Notes under the pieces: generated by a model
What the model saw: the letters and a program-made list of their open reading frames with translations, nothing else
The model's database searches: none
Told to the model about the DNA's origin: nothing
Part shown: positions 63,760 through 64,000 of the stretch, one piece after another
How positions within the stretch are numbered: position 1 is the first letter of the stretch
Layout of the letters: every line of letters starts with the position of its first letter
Translations under genes and position numbers: made by a program
Assembly: GCA_016713735.1 (NCBI GenBank)
Contig: JADJOP010000009.1
Span: 124,001-188,000 of the forward strand
DNA from: Bryobacterales bacterium
Lineage (GTDB): Bacteria; Acidobacteriota; Terriglobia; Bryobacterales; Bryobacteraceae
Direction of reading: 5' to 3'
DNA: 64,000 bases

Positions 63760-64000
63760 TGAGTTTTCCAAGGCATCCGGAAATCTATCCGTCCGATGAG
63801 GGCGCAGCCGCCCATGGCCGCGCCCCCGCTCATCGTGCGGATGAGTTTCCGGCAGGCTATTCCTTGGCGGGTTGCTCTCCAGCAGCGCCCGCCTCCGCTT
63901 CGCCTGCCGGGTTCGAGTATCCTCTGCAAATGTCCTGCCGGTCGAGTAGTTTTCAGCGAACGGCCAACTGTGTCTTAACTGTTTGTGTCAGCTCAGGGCA
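63760..64000. other. Non-coding 3' part of the IS element
   Basis: After orfB no gene is evident. Only the start of the right inverted repeat (63972 onward) is recognisable. The stretch in between is GC-rich without obvious structure. Confidence 0.5.

Larger units (their letters stand above)
62483..64000 (+). mobile_element. IS3-family insertion sequence, right end beyond the window
   Basis: The left end starts near TGGACTTGCCCCCAG (62483). An imperfect terminal inverted repeat is visible: 62502-62519 matches the reverse complement of 63972-63989 at 16 of 18 bases, with further partial matching outward (CCCCAG against CTGAG). By symmetry the right end lies near 64007, a few bases outside the window, giving about 1.5 kb, normal for IS3. 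It carries orfA and orfB and about 210 bp of non-coding sequence after orfB. Inserted in a TPR-like gene. Confidence 0.8.

Overview
The window looks like a chromosomal segment of a GC-rich Acidobacteriota bacterium, most likely of the Bryobacterales/Solibacter type. This is an inference from gene content: many Tat- or Sec-exported enzymes carrying an RRxFL-type leader, a dense set of sulfatases, DinB and DUF6265 proteins, a Solibacter-like kdp locus with extra small ORFs, and an ffh-rpsP-khpA-rimM-trmD block. No rRNA or CRISPR array is present. One tRNA (Pro, TGG) lies at 42951-43027.

Layout. 0-7 kb: exported DinB and aldo/keto reductase, a zinc-ribbon/membrane protein of unknown function, an SPFH protein with a ribbon-helix-helix partner, a truncated haemoglobin and a secreted protein whose C-terminus resembles ExoY/edema-factor nucleotidyl cyclases. 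7-14 kb: alanine transaminase, tandem outer-membrane barrels, an unknown 380-aa protein, a GH140-like hydrolase, an S9-type hydrolase and Ada. 14-21 kb: a hybrid histidine kinase directly abutting ffh, then rpsP, khpA, rimM, trmD (no rplS follows) and an exported lactonase. 21-30 kb: a giant membrane patatin, a secreted protein with two CC-motif repeats, a pdxR-like regulator with pdxS-pdxT and a low-molecular-weight phosphatase, and DUF6265. 30-43 kb: phosphoglucomutase, four sulfatases, a cupin-type XRE regulator, prfC and an exported PHP/DUF3604 metallohydrolase, followed by the tRNA. 43-47 kb: glycogen debranching enzyme, an oligogalacturonate-lyase-like propeller and a broken DUF2971 gene. 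47-51 kb: an exported KatG divergent from an OxyR-like regulator. 51-61 kb: a ten-gene minus-strand kdp locus (histidine kinase, kdpE, USP-like ORF, 27-aa ORF, kdpF, A, B, C, lipoprotein, and two kinase-less KdpD-type sensors). 61-64 kb: a metallophosphoesterase and a gene broken by an IS3-family element that runs off the window.

The genes suggest a heterotrophic polysaccharide degrader (sulfatases, GH140, PL22-like lyase, debranching enzyme) with high-affinity potassium uptake under a two-component system, peroxide defence and B6 synthesis.

Sequence quality matters to the reader. From about 43 kb onward almost every gene is split by single-base gains or losses, mostly in short homopolymers (about 25 breaks), whereas the first 43 kb contain one. 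I therefore annotate these loci as single genes spanning the breaks and regard most breaks as probable base-calling errors, although real decay cannot be excluded.
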